A DNA stretch of 64,000 nt, taken from the NCBI GenBank assembly GCA_963556195.1, contig CAUVYP010000586.1:992001-1056000 (forward strand), written 5' to 3'. Of this stretch, positions 1-9,136 are shown piece by piece. This stretch comes from Sepiola atlantica (lineage: Eukaryota > Mollusca > Cephalopoda > Sepiida > Sepiolidae). Positions within the stretch are counted from its first letter, which is position 1. Each line of letters begins with the position of its first letter. Both the position numbers and the translations under genes were made by a program. The notes beneath the pieces are model-generated. The model ran no database searches. It was given only the letters and a program-made list of their open reading frames with translations, and was not told the origin of the DNA.

Positions 1-265
1 ATACGCAAAACATCAACTAAATTTAGCGCGTTTTAAAGTTGATATCGCTTTTGTTTATAACTTCCACATTTATTCGAATTGTGCAACGAAACTTTGCACA
101 GATTAGCGGAGTCACATTTTCTACTGAAGTACCAAGTTTCAGAAGTGCAGCTCTTGTACTGCCGGAGATATGTCGATACAAACTGAATACGCAAAACATC
201 AACTAAATTTAGCGCGTTTTAAAGTTGATATCGCTTTTGTTTATAACTTCCACATTTATTCGAAT

Positions 266-286
266 TGTGCAACGAAACTTTGCACA
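266..286. other. Possible hairpin 1 (positions 58-78), box-dependent
   Basis: TGTGCAA at 266-272 is the exact reverse complement of TTGCACA at 280-286, with a 7-base spacer, so this part of a type A unit can form a 7-bp stem. The last two stem bases are the first two bases of the variable box. A and E units keep the 7-bp form. In K, R, H and Q units the box begins with ga, which leaves a 5-bp stem (TGCAA with TTGCA). The dyad recurs in nearly all units. Function is not shown; it could be a protein-binding dyad or a cruciform-prone site. Confidence 0.6.
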
Positions 287-306
287 GATTAGCGGAGTCA
301 CATTTT
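285..306. other. Variable box of the monomer (positions 77-98)
   Basis: Within the unit this 22-bp interval carries most of the differences that separate unit types A, K and R, while the flanking bases of these three types are almost identical. The alternatives have equal length and align without gaps: A starts cagattagcgg, K gacagtcgcgg, R gaccgtcgcgg, H gagataagcgg, Q gagataagtgg and E cagataagcgg. R keeps the acac of the A box but shares its first half with K. No unit in the window has a length change in the box. A short block that switches between units of an otherwise uniform satellite resembles the A/B box of alpha satellite, where two proteins bind alternately. Whether anything binds here is unknown. 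Confidence 0.85.
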
Positions 307-313
307 CTACTGA

Positions 314-346
314 AGTACCAAGTTTCAGAAGTGCAGCTCTTGTACT
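314..346. other. Possible hairpin 2 (positions 106-138)
   Basis: AGTAC at 314-318 and AAG at 320-322 pair with CTT at 339-341 and GTACT at 342-346, giving an 8-bp stem with one bulged C (319) and a 16-base loop. In E, H and Q units ctcttgtactg is replaced by ctcttttactg, which removes one G-C pair in the middle of the stem. It is a weaker candidate than hairpin 1 and could be chance, although it is repeated in every group 1 unit. Confidence 0.45.
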
Positions 347-2068
347 GCCGGAGATATGTCGATACAAACTGAATACGCAAAACATCAACAAAATTTAGCG
401 CGTTTTAAAGTTGATATCGCTTTTGTTTATAACTTCCACATTTATTCCAATTGTGCAACGAAACTTTGCAAACAGTCGCGGATAGGCCTTTTCTACTGAA
501 GTACCAAGTTTCAGAAGTGCAGCTCTTGTACTGCCGGAGATATGTCGATACAAACTGAATACGCAAAACATCAACAAAATTTAGCGCGTTTTAAAGTTGA
601 TATCGCTTTTGTTTATAACTTCGACATTTATTCGAATTGTGCAACGAAACTTTGCACAGATTAGCGGAGTCACATTTTCTACTGAAGTACCAAGTTTCAG
701 AAGTGCAGCTCTTGTACTGCCGGAGATATGTCGATACAAACTGAATACGCAAAACATCAACTAAATTTAGCGCGTTTTAATGTTGATATCGCTTTTGTTT
801 ATAACTTCCACATTTATTCGAATTGTGCAACGAAACTTTGCACAGATTAGCGGAGTCACATTTTCTACTGAAGTACCAAGTTTCAGAAGTGCAGCTCTTG
901 TACTGCCGGAGATATGTCGATACAAACTGAATACGCAAAACATCAACAAAATTTAGCGCGTTTTAAAGTTGATATCGCTTTTGTTTATAACTTCCACATT
1001 TATTCGAATTGTGCAACGAAACTTTGCAAACAGTCGCGGATAGGCCTTTTCTACTGAAGTACCAAGTTTCAGAAGTGCAGCTCGCGTACTGCCGGAGATA
1101 TGTCGATACAAACTGAATACGCAAAACATCAACAAAATTTAGCGCGTTTTAAAGTTGATATCGCTTTTGTTTATAACTTCGACATTTATTCGAATTGTGC
1201 AACGAAACTTTGCACAGATTAGCGGAGTCACATTTTCTACTAAAGTACCAAGTTTCAGAAGTGCAGCTCTTGTACTGCCGGAGATATGTCGATACAAACT
1301 GAATACGCAAAACATCAACAAAATTTAGCGCGTTTTAAAGTTGATATCGCTTTTGTTTATAACTTCCACATTTATTCGAATTGTGCAACGAAACTTTGCA
1401 CAGATTAGCGGAGTCACATTTTCTACGTAAGTACCAAGTTTCATAAGTGCAGCTCTTGTACTGCCGGAGATATGTCGATACAAACTGAATACGCAAACTA
1501 TCAACAAAATTTAGTGCGATTGAAAGTTAGTATCGCTTTTGTTTATAACTTCACCATTCTTTAGAATTGTGCAACGAAACTTTGCACAGATAAGCGGAGT
1601 CACATGCTCTACTGAAGTACCAAGTTTCAGAAGTGCAGCTCTTTTACTGCCGGAGATATGTCGATACAAACTGAATACGCAAAACATCAACTAAATTTAG
1701 CGCGTTTTAAAGTTGATATCGCTTTTGTTTATAACTTCCACATTTATTCGAATTGTGCAACGAAACTTTGCACAGATTAGCGGAGTCACATTTTCTACTG
1801 AAGTACCAAGTTTCAGAAGTGCAGCTCTTGTACTGCCGGAGATATGTCGATACAAACTGAATACGCAAAACATCAACAAAATTTAGCGCGTTTTAAAGTT
1901 GATATCGCTTTTGTTTATAACTTCCACATTTATTCGAATTGTGCAACGAAACTTTGCACAGATTAGCGGAGTCACATTTCCCACTGAAGTACCAAGTTTC
2001 AGAAGTGCAGCTCTTGTACTGCCGGAGATATGTCGATACAAACTGAATACGCAAAACATCAACAAAAT

Positions 2069-4672
2069 TTAGCGCGTTTTAAAGTTGATATCGCTTTTGT
2101 TTATAACTTCCACATTTATTCGAATTGTGCAACGAAACTTTGCAGACCGTCGCGGAGACACACGTTCTACTGAAGTACCAAGTTTCAGAAGTGCAGCTCT
2201 TGTACTGCCGGAGATATGTCGATACAAACTGAATACGCAAAACATCAACTAAATTTAGCGCGTTTTAAAGTTGATATCGCTTTTGTTTATAACTTCCACA
2301 TTTATTCGAATTGTGCAACGAAACTTTGCACAGATTAGCGGAGTCACATTTTCTACTGAAGTACCAAGTTTCAGAAGTGCAGCTCTTGTACTGCCGGAGA
2401 TATGTCGATACAAACTGAATACGCAAAACATCAACTAAATTTAGCGCGTTTTAAAGTTGATATCGCTTTTGTTTATAACTTCCACATTTATTCGAATTGT
2501 GCAACGAAACTTTGCACAGATTAGCGGAGTCACATTTTCTACTGAAGTACCAAGTTTCAGAAGTGCAGCTCTTGTACTGCCGGAGATATGTCGATACAAA
2601 CTGAATACGCAAAACATCAACAAAATTTTGCGCGTTTTAAAGTTGATATCGCTTTTGTTTATAACTTCGACATTTATTCGAATTGTGCAACGAAACTTTG
2701 CACAGATTAGCGGAGTCACATTTTCTACTGAAGTACCAAGTTTCAGAAGTGCAGCTCTTGTACTGCCGGAGATATGTCGATACAAACTGAATACGCAAAC
2801 TATCAACAAAATTTAGTGCGATTTAAAGTTAGTATCGCTTTTGTTTATAACTTCACCATTCTTTAGAATTGTGCAACGAAACTTTGCAGAGATAAGCGGA
2901 GTCACATGCTCTACTGAAGTACCAAGTTTCAGAAGTGCAGCTCTTTTACTGCCGGAGATATGTCGATACAAACTGAATACGCAAAACATCAACAAAATTT
3001 AGCGCGTTTTAAAGTTGATATCGCTTTTGTTTATAACTTCCACATTTATTTTAATTGTGCAACGAAACTTTGCACAGATTAGCGGAGTCACATTTTCTAC
3101 TGAAGTACCAAGTTTCAGAAGTGCAGCTCTTGTACTGCCGGAGATATGTCGATACAAACTGAATACGCGAAATATCAACAAAATTTAGCGCGTTTTAAAG
3201 TTGATATCGCTTTTGTTTATAACTTCCACATTTATTCGAATTGTGCAACGAAACTTTGCACAGATTAGCGGAGTCACATTTTCTACTGAAGTACCAAGTT
3301 TCAGAAGTGCAGCTCTTGTACTGCCGGAGATATGTCGATACAAACTGAATACGCAAAACATCAACAAAATTTAGCGCGTTTTAAAGTTGATATCGCTTTT
3401 GTTTATAACTTCCACATTTATTCGAATTGTGCAACGAAACTTTGCAGACCGTCGCGGAGACACACGTTCTACTGAAGTACCAAGTTTCAGAAGTGCAGCT
3501 CTTGTACTGCCGGAGATATGTCGATACAAACTGAATACGCAAAACATCAACTAAATTTAGCGCGTTTTAAAGTTGATATCGCTTTTGTTTATAACTTCCA
3601 CATTTATTCGAATTGTGCAACGAAACTTTGCACAGATTAGCGGAGTCACATTTTCTACTGAAGTACCAAGTTTCAGAAGTGCAGCTCTTGTACTGCCGGA
3701 GATATGTCGATACAAACTGAATACGCAAAACATCAACTAAATTTAGCGCGTTTTAAAGTTGATATCGCTTTTGTTTATAACTTCCACATTTATTCGAATT
3801 GTGCAACGAAACTTTGCACAGATTAGCGGAGTCACATTTTCTACTGAAGTACCAAGTTTCAGAAGTGCAGCTCTTGTACTGCCGGAGATATGTCGATACA
3901 AACTGAATACGCAAAACATCAACAAAATTTAGCGCGTTTTAAAGTTGATATCGCTTTTGTTTATAACTTCGACATTTATTCGAATTGTGCAACGAAACTT
4001 TGCACAGATTAGCGGAGTCACATTTTCTACTGAAGTACCAAGTTTCAGAAGTGCAGCTCTTGTACTGCCGGAGATATGTCGATACAAACTGAATACGCAA
4101 ACTATCAACAAAATTTAGTGCGATTTAAAGTTAGTATCGCTTTTGTTTATAACTTCACCATTCTTTAGAATTGTGCAACGAAACTTTGCAGAGATAAGCG
4201 GAGTCACATGCTCTACTGAAGTACCAAGTTTCAGAAGTGCAGCTCTTTTACTGCCGGAGATATGTCGATACAAACTGAATACGCAAAACATCAACAAAAT
4301 TTAGCGCGTTTTAAAGTTGATATCGCTTTTGTTTATAACTTCCACATTTATTTTAATTGTGCAACGAAACTTTGCACAGATTAGCGGAGTCACATTTTCT
4401 ACTGAAGTACCAAGTTTCAGAAGTGCAGCTCTTGTACTGCCGGAGATATGTCGATACAAACTGAATACGCGAAATATCAACAAAATTTAGCGCGTTTTAA
4501 AGTTGATATCGCTTTTGTTTATAACTTCCACATTTATTCGAATTGTGCAACGAAACTTTGCACAGATTAGCGGAGTCACATTTTCTACTGAAGTACCAAG
4601 TTTCAGAAGTGCAGCTCTTGTACTGCCGGAGATATGTCGATACAAACTGAATACGCAAACTATCAACAAAAT
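2069..4672. repeat. 7-unit HOR (1302 bp), two tandem copies
   Basis: Both 2069-3370 and 3371-4672 read R*, A*, A, A(acttcgaca), H, T, A. They share rare changes such as acgcgaaatatc near 3169 and 4471. One visible difference is at 2627-2638, where the first copy has aaaattttgcg instead of aaaatttagcg. Compared with the HOR at 7091-12484 the order lacks the Kf unit, so it looks like a unit-deleted relative. Confidence 0.9.
2625..2627 (-). other. Stop-loss variant joining two minus-strand open frames
   Basis: The tta that gives the once-per-unit TAA on the minus strand is ttt here, so the open frame of the unit at 2627 runs on into the unit at 2441, giving 122 codons (2441-2809). The 186-bp period is exactly 62 codons, so any loss of this stop joins neighbouring frames. 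I regard this as neutral. An overlapping plus-strand frame (2457-2816) arises for the same reason. Confidence 0.85.
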
Positions 4673-7090
4673 TTAGTGCGATTTAAAGTTGATATCGCTT
4701 TTGTTTATAACTTGACCATTCTTTTGAATTGTGCAACGAAACTTTGCACAGATAAGTGGAGTCACATGCTCTACTGAAGTACCAAGTTTCAGAAGTGCAG
4801 CTCTTTTACTGCCGGAGATATGTCGATACAAACTGAATACGCAAAACATCAACAAAATTTAGCGCGTTTTAAAGTGGATATCGCTTTTGTTTATAACTTC
4901 ACCATTCTTTAGAATTGTGCAACGAAACTTTGCAGACCGTCGCGGAGACACACGTTCTACTGAAGTACCAAGTTTCAGAAGTGCAGCTCTTGTACTGCCG
5001 GAGATATGTCGATACAAACTGAATACGCAAAACATCAACAAAATTTAGCGCGTTTTAAAGTTGATATCGCTTTTGTTTATAACTTCCACATTTATTCGAA
5101 TTGTGCAACGAAACTTTGCACAGATTAGCGGAGTCACATTTTCAACTGAAGTACAAAGTTTCAGAAGTGCAGCTCTTGTACTGCCGGAGATATGTCGATA
5201 CAAACTGAATACGCAAAACATCAACAAAATTTAGCGCGTTTTAAAGTTGATATCGCTTTTGTTTATAACTTCCACATTTATTCGAATTGTGCAACGAAAC
5301 TTTGCACAGATTAGCGGAGTCACATTTTCTACTGAAGTACCAAGTTTCAGAAGTGCAGCTCTTGTACTGCCGGAGATATGTCGATACAAACTGAATACGC
5401 AAAACATCAACAAAATTTAGCGCGTTTTAAAGTTGATATCGCTTTTGTTTATAACTTCCACATTTATTCGAATTGTGCAACGAAACTTTGCAGACAGTCG
5501 CGGATAGGCCTTTTCTACTGAGGTACCAAGTTTCAGAAGTGCAGCTCTTGTACTGCCGGAGATATGTCGATACAAACTGAATACGCAAAACATCAACAAA
5601 ATTTAGCGCGTTTTAAAGTTGATATCGCTTTTGTTTATAACTTCCACATTTATTCGAATTGTGCAACGAAACTTTGCACAGATTAGCGGAGTCACATTTT
5701 CTACTGAAGTACCAAGTTTCAGAAGTGCAGCTCTTGTACTGCCGGAGATATGTCGATACAAACTGAATACGCAAAACATCAACAAAATTTAGCGCGTTTT
5801 AAAGTTGATATCGCTTTTGTTTATAACTTCCACATTTATTCGGATTGTGCAACGAAACTTTGCACAGATTAGCGGAGTCACATTTTCTACTGAAGTACCA
5901 AGTTTCAGAAGTGCAGCTCTTGTACTGCCGGAGATATGTCGATACAAACTGAATACGCAAAACATCAACAAAATTTAGCGCGTTTTAAAGTTGATATCGA
6001 TTTTGTTTATAACTTCCACATTTATTCGAATTGTGCAACGAAACTTTGCACAGATTAGCGGAGTCACATTTTCTACTGAAGTACCAAGTTTCAGAAGTGC
6101 AGCTCTTGTACTGCCGGAGATATGTCGATACAAACTGAATACGCAAAACATCAACAAAATTTAGCGCGTTTTAAAGTTGATATCGCTTTTGTTTATAACT
6201 TCCACATTTATTCGAATTGTGCAACGAAACTTTGCAGACAGTCGCGGATAGGCCTTTTTTACTGAAGTACCAAGTTTCAGAAGTGCAGCTCTTGTACTGC
6301 CGGAGATATGTCGATACAAACTGAATACGCAAAACATCAACAAAATTTAGCGCGTTTTAAAGTTGATATCGCTTTTGTTTATAACTTCCACATTTATTCG
6401 AATTGTGCAACGAAACTTTGCACAGATTAGCGGAGTCACATTTTCTACTGAAGTACCAAGTTTCATAAGTGCAGCTCTTGTACTGCCGGAGATATGTCGA
6501 TACAAACTGAATACGCAAACTATCAACAAAATTTAGTGCGATTGAAAGTTAGTATCGCTTTTGTTTATAACTTCACCATTCTTTAGAATTGTGCAACGAA
6601 ACTTTGCACAGATAAGCGGAGTCACATGCTCTACTGAAGTACCAAGTTTCAGAAGTGCAGCTCTTTTACTGCCGGAGATATGTCGATACAAACTGAATAC
6701 GCAAAACATCAACTAAATTTAGCGCGTTTTAAAGTTGATATCGCTTTTGTTTATAACTTCCACATTTATTCGAATTGTGCAACGAAACTTTGCACAGATT
6801 AGCGGAGTCACATTTTCTACTGAAGTACCAAGTTTCAGAAGTGCAGCTCTTGTACTGCCGGAGATATGTCGATACAAACTGAATACGCAAAACATCAACA
6901 AAATTTAGCGCGTTTTAAAGTTGATATCGCTTTTGTTTATAACTTCCACATTTATTCGAATTGTGCAACGAAACTTTGCACAGATTAGCGGAGTCACATT
7001 TCCCACTGAAGTACCAAGTTTCAGAAGTGCAGCTCTTGTACTGCCGGAGATATGTCGATACAAACTGAATACGCAAAACATCAACAAAAT
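4673..7090. repeat. 13-unit segment, copy 1 (related to 12485-15646)
   Basis: The order is Q, R, A, A, K, A, A, A, K, A', E*, A, G. The second half shares with 14159-15646 the private changes tattcggatt (5839 and 14395), tatcgatttt (near 5996 and 14552) and the box ending cctttttt in the K units at 6161 and 14717. The offset is 7812 bp for the Q and R units and 8556 bp for the second half, so the other copy contains four extra units. Confidence 0.88.
5417..5602. repeat. Type K monomer (group 1)
   Basis: This unit matches type A outside the box, apart from a private gaggtacc, and carries the box gacagtcgcggataggcc at 5493-5510. The box contains AGGCCT, a StuI site absent from other types, so StuI fragment lengths would read out K spacing. 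About 63 K units occur throughout the window. Variants include Kf (gcaaacagtcg) confined to 395-11740, a gataagcc form that loses StuI (for example 18809, 20669, 22157, 33129, 34617 and 39639), and four units (13973, 16205, 22715, 35175) that carry the group 2 end ctcttttactg. Confidence 0.95.
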
Positions 7091-7276
7091 TTAGCGCGTT
7101 TTAAAGTTGATATCGCTTTTGTTTATAACTTCCACATTTATTCGAATTGTGCAACGAAACTTTGCAGACCGTCGCGGAGACACACGTTCTACTGAAGTAC
7201 CAAGTTTCAGAAGTGCAGCTCTTGTACTGCCGGAGATATGTCGATACAAACTGTATACGCAAAACATCAACTAAAT
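7091..7276. repeat. Type R monomer (group 1)
   Basis: The box is gaccgtcgcggagacacac at 7167-7185 and the rest is type A. I count 17 R units, at 2069, 3371, 4859, 7091, 9137, 10997, 12671, 15647, 18437, 20297, 21785, 30897, 32757, 34245, 37965, 39267 and 40755, and none after 40940. Most end in caactaaat. Those following a Q unit also have agtggatatc instead of agttgatatc near their start. The three R units at 4859, 12671 and 40755 carry the group 2 segment accattctttag in their first half and so look like recombinants. Confidence 0.94.
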
Positions 7277-8020
7277 TTAGCGCGTTTTAAAGTTTATATC
7301 GCTTTTGTTTATAACTTCCACATTTATTCGAATTGTGCAACGAAACTTTGCACAGATTAGCGGAGTCACATTTTCTACTGAAGTACCAAGTTTCAGAAGT
7401 GCAGCTCTTGTACTGCCGGAGATATGTCGATACAAACTGAATACGCAAAACATCAACTAAATTTAGCGCGTTTTAAAGTTGATATCGCTTTTGTTTATAA
7501 CTTCCACATTTATTCGAATTGTGCAACGAAACTTTGCACAGATTAGCGGAGTCACATTTTCTACTGAAGTACCAAGTTTCAGAAGTGCAGCTCTTGTACT
7601 GCCGGAGATATGTCGATACAAACTGAATACGCAAAACATCAACAAAATTTAGCGCGTTTTAAAGTTGATATCGCTTTTGTTTATAACTTCCACATTTATT
7701 CGAATTGTGCAACGAAACTTTGCAAACAGTCGCGGATAGGCCTTTTCTACTGAAGTACAAAGTTTCAGAAGTGCAGCTCTTGTACTGCCGGAGATATGTC
7801 GATACAAACTGAATACGCAAAACATCAACAAAATTTAGCGCGTTTTAAAGTTGATATCGCTTTTGTTTATAACTTCGACATTTATTCGAATTGTGCAACG
7901 AAACTTTGCACAGATTAGCGGAGTCACATTTTCTACTGAAGTACCAAGTTTCAGAAGTGCAGCTCTTGTACTGCCGGAGATATGTCGATACAAACTGAAT
8001 ACGCAAACTATCAACAAAAT

Positions 8021-8206
8021 TTAGTGCGATTTAAAGTTAGTATCGCTTTTGTTTATAACTTCACCATTCTTTAGAATTGTGCAACGAAACTTTGCAGAGA
8101 TAAGCGGAGTCACATGCTCTACTGAAGTACCAAGTTTCAGAAGTGCAGCTCTTTTACTGCCGGAGATATGTCGATACAAACTGAATACGCAAAACATCAA
8201 CAAAAT
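8021..8206. repeat. Type H monomer (group 2)
   Basis: The unit begins tgcgatttaaagttag, so the EcoRV site is lost. It has accattctttagaattg instead of acatttattcgaattg, the box gagataagcgg with acatgctc, and the end ctcttttactg. It is always preceded by a unit ending aaactatcaac. There are 17 copies: 2813, 4115, 8021, 9881, 11927, 19181, 21041, 24947, 26435, 27922, 29037, 30153, 33501, 37407, 38523, 40011 and an isolated one at 53775. Most sit in the order K-A-H. The copy at 29037 starts ttcga instead of tgcga. Confidence 0.94.
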
Positions 8207-8578
8207 TTAGCGCGTTTTAAAGTTGATATCGCTTTTGTTTATAACTTCCACATTTATTTTAATTGTGCAACGAAACTTTGCACAGATTAGCGGAGTCACA
8301 TTTTCTACTGAAGTACCAAGTTTCAGAAGTGCAGCCATTGTACTGCCGGAGATATGTCGATACAAACTGAATACGCAAAATATCAACAAAATTTAGCGCG
8401 TTTTAAAGTTGATATCGCTTTTGTTTATAACTTCCACATTTATTCGAATTGTGCAACGAAACTTTGCACAGATTAGCGGAGTCACATTTTCTACTGAAGT
8501 ACCAAGTTTCAGAAGTGCAGCTCTTGTACTGCCGGAGATATGTCGATACAAACTGAATACGCAAACTATCAACAAAAT

Positions 8579-8764
8579 TTAGTGCGATTGAAAGTTAGTA
8601 TCGCTTTTGTTTATAACTTCACCATTCTTTAGAATTGTGCAACGAAACTTTGCACAGATAAGCGGAGTCACATGCTCTACTGAAGTACCAAGTTTCAGAA
8701 GTGCAGCTCTTTTACTGCCGGAGATATGTCGATACAAACTGAATACGCAAAACATCAACTAAAT
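8579..8764. repeat. Type E monomer (group 2)
   Basis: The unit begins tgcgattgaaagttag and has accattctttag, box cagataagcgg and ctcttttactg. It differs from H mainly by gattgaaag against gatttaaag and by the first box base. I count 27 copies; 12 are spread over the first 40.9 kb and 15 lie in the last 23 kb, where E is almost the only group 2 type. Most end caactaaat and are followed by an A unit. Units 57867 and 61586 have cgcgattg and the A-like box start cagattagcgg. Units 51729 and 55263 have the group 1 end cttgtactg. All four look like products of exchange between groups. Confidence 0.93.
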
Positions 8765-8950
8765 TTAGCGCGTTTTAAAGTTGATATCGCTTTTGTTTAT
8801 AACTTCCACATTTATTCGAATTGTGCAACGAAACTTTGCACAGATTAGCGGAGTCACATTTTCTACTGAAGTACCAAGTTTCAGAAGTGCAGCTCTTGTA
8901 CTGCCGGAGATATGTCGATACAAACTGAATACGCAAAACATCAACAAAAT

Positions 8951-9136
8951 TTAGCGCGTTTTAAAGTTGATATCGCTTTTGTTTATAACTTCCACATTTA
9001 TTCGAATTGTGCAACGAAACTTTGCACAGATTAGCGGAGTCACATTTCCCACTGAAGTACCAAGTTTCAGAAGTGCAGCTCTTGTACTGCCGGAGATATG
9101 TCGATACAAACTGAATACGCAAAACATCAACAAAAT
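8951..9136. repeat. Type G monomer (A variant with cacatttcccac)
   Basis: This is a type A unit in which attttctactg has become atttcccactg. It usually lies two units after an E unit, in the order E-A-G, at 1883, 6905, 8951, 10811, 15461, 16949, 23459 and 35919. A copy at 31083 is outside that order. A related atttcctactg form is at 12857 and in the A' units at 55077, 61400 and 63446. Its fixed place in the order makes it a good marker of the HOR phase. Confidence 0.88.

Larger units (their letters stand above)
209..394. repeat. Type A monomer (canonical unit, group 1)
   Basis: This is a representative of the commonest unit. In order it has an AT-rich first third with ttttaaag and gatatc (an EcoRV site), cacatttattcgaattgtg, the 22-bp variable box starting cagattagcgg at positions 77-98, then gaagtaccaagtttcag, a gtgcagctcttgtactg segment and a right end cgcaaaacatcaac. 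Roughly 200 of 344 units are this type or a close variant (A', T, G). Two possible hairpins are annotated separately. The frequent EcoRV site predicts a 186-bp digestion ladder, broken at E and H units, where gttagtatc replaces it. Confidence 0.97.
1..2068. repeat. Left edge: A/Kf trimers then A'-E-A-G
   Basis: The first 22 bases are the end of a unit cut by the window. From 23 the order is A*, A, Kf, A*, A, Kf, A, A', E*, A, G. A trimer of 558 bp (A-Kf-A, with the second A carrying acttcgaca) is seen at 209 and again at 767. The A' at 1325 has a private ctacgtaagtacc that makes a SnaBI site. The A at 767 has ttttaatg instead of ttttaaag. Confidence 0.88.

Noticed and set aside
209..270. A tRNA-derived origin, from tagcgcg (A-box-like) and attcgaatt (B-box-like)
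   Set aside because: The resemblance is weak: the B-box-like site lacks the outer G and C, and no cloverleaf can be drawn. Group 2 units lack the motif.
260..286. A CENP-B box near the gtttcgttgcac motif on the minus strand
   Set aside because: Only TTCG and one A of the core match; the CGGG half is absent. No unit type restores it.
285..306. The K and R boxes as products of paired, compensating indels
   Set aside because: The boxes align without gaps at equal length, and no intermediate of another length is seen among about 344 units. Substitution or conversion is simpler.
209..394. Bacterial promoters or terminators from the AT-rich tracts and hairpins
   Set aside because: The tracts recur in every unit of a eukaryote-type satellite with no gene nearby, and the hairpins are not followed by a T-run typical of a terminator.
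2441..2809. A 122-codon minus-strand open frame as a gene
   Set aside because: It is two satellite units joined by loss of the once-per-unit TAA, with no start context, domain or conservation distinct from the repeat.
2457..2816. A 119-codon plus-strand open frame as a gene
   Set aside because: It overlaps the same two units on the other strand and exists only because the tta-to-ttt change and the unit length of 62 codons keep the frame open.
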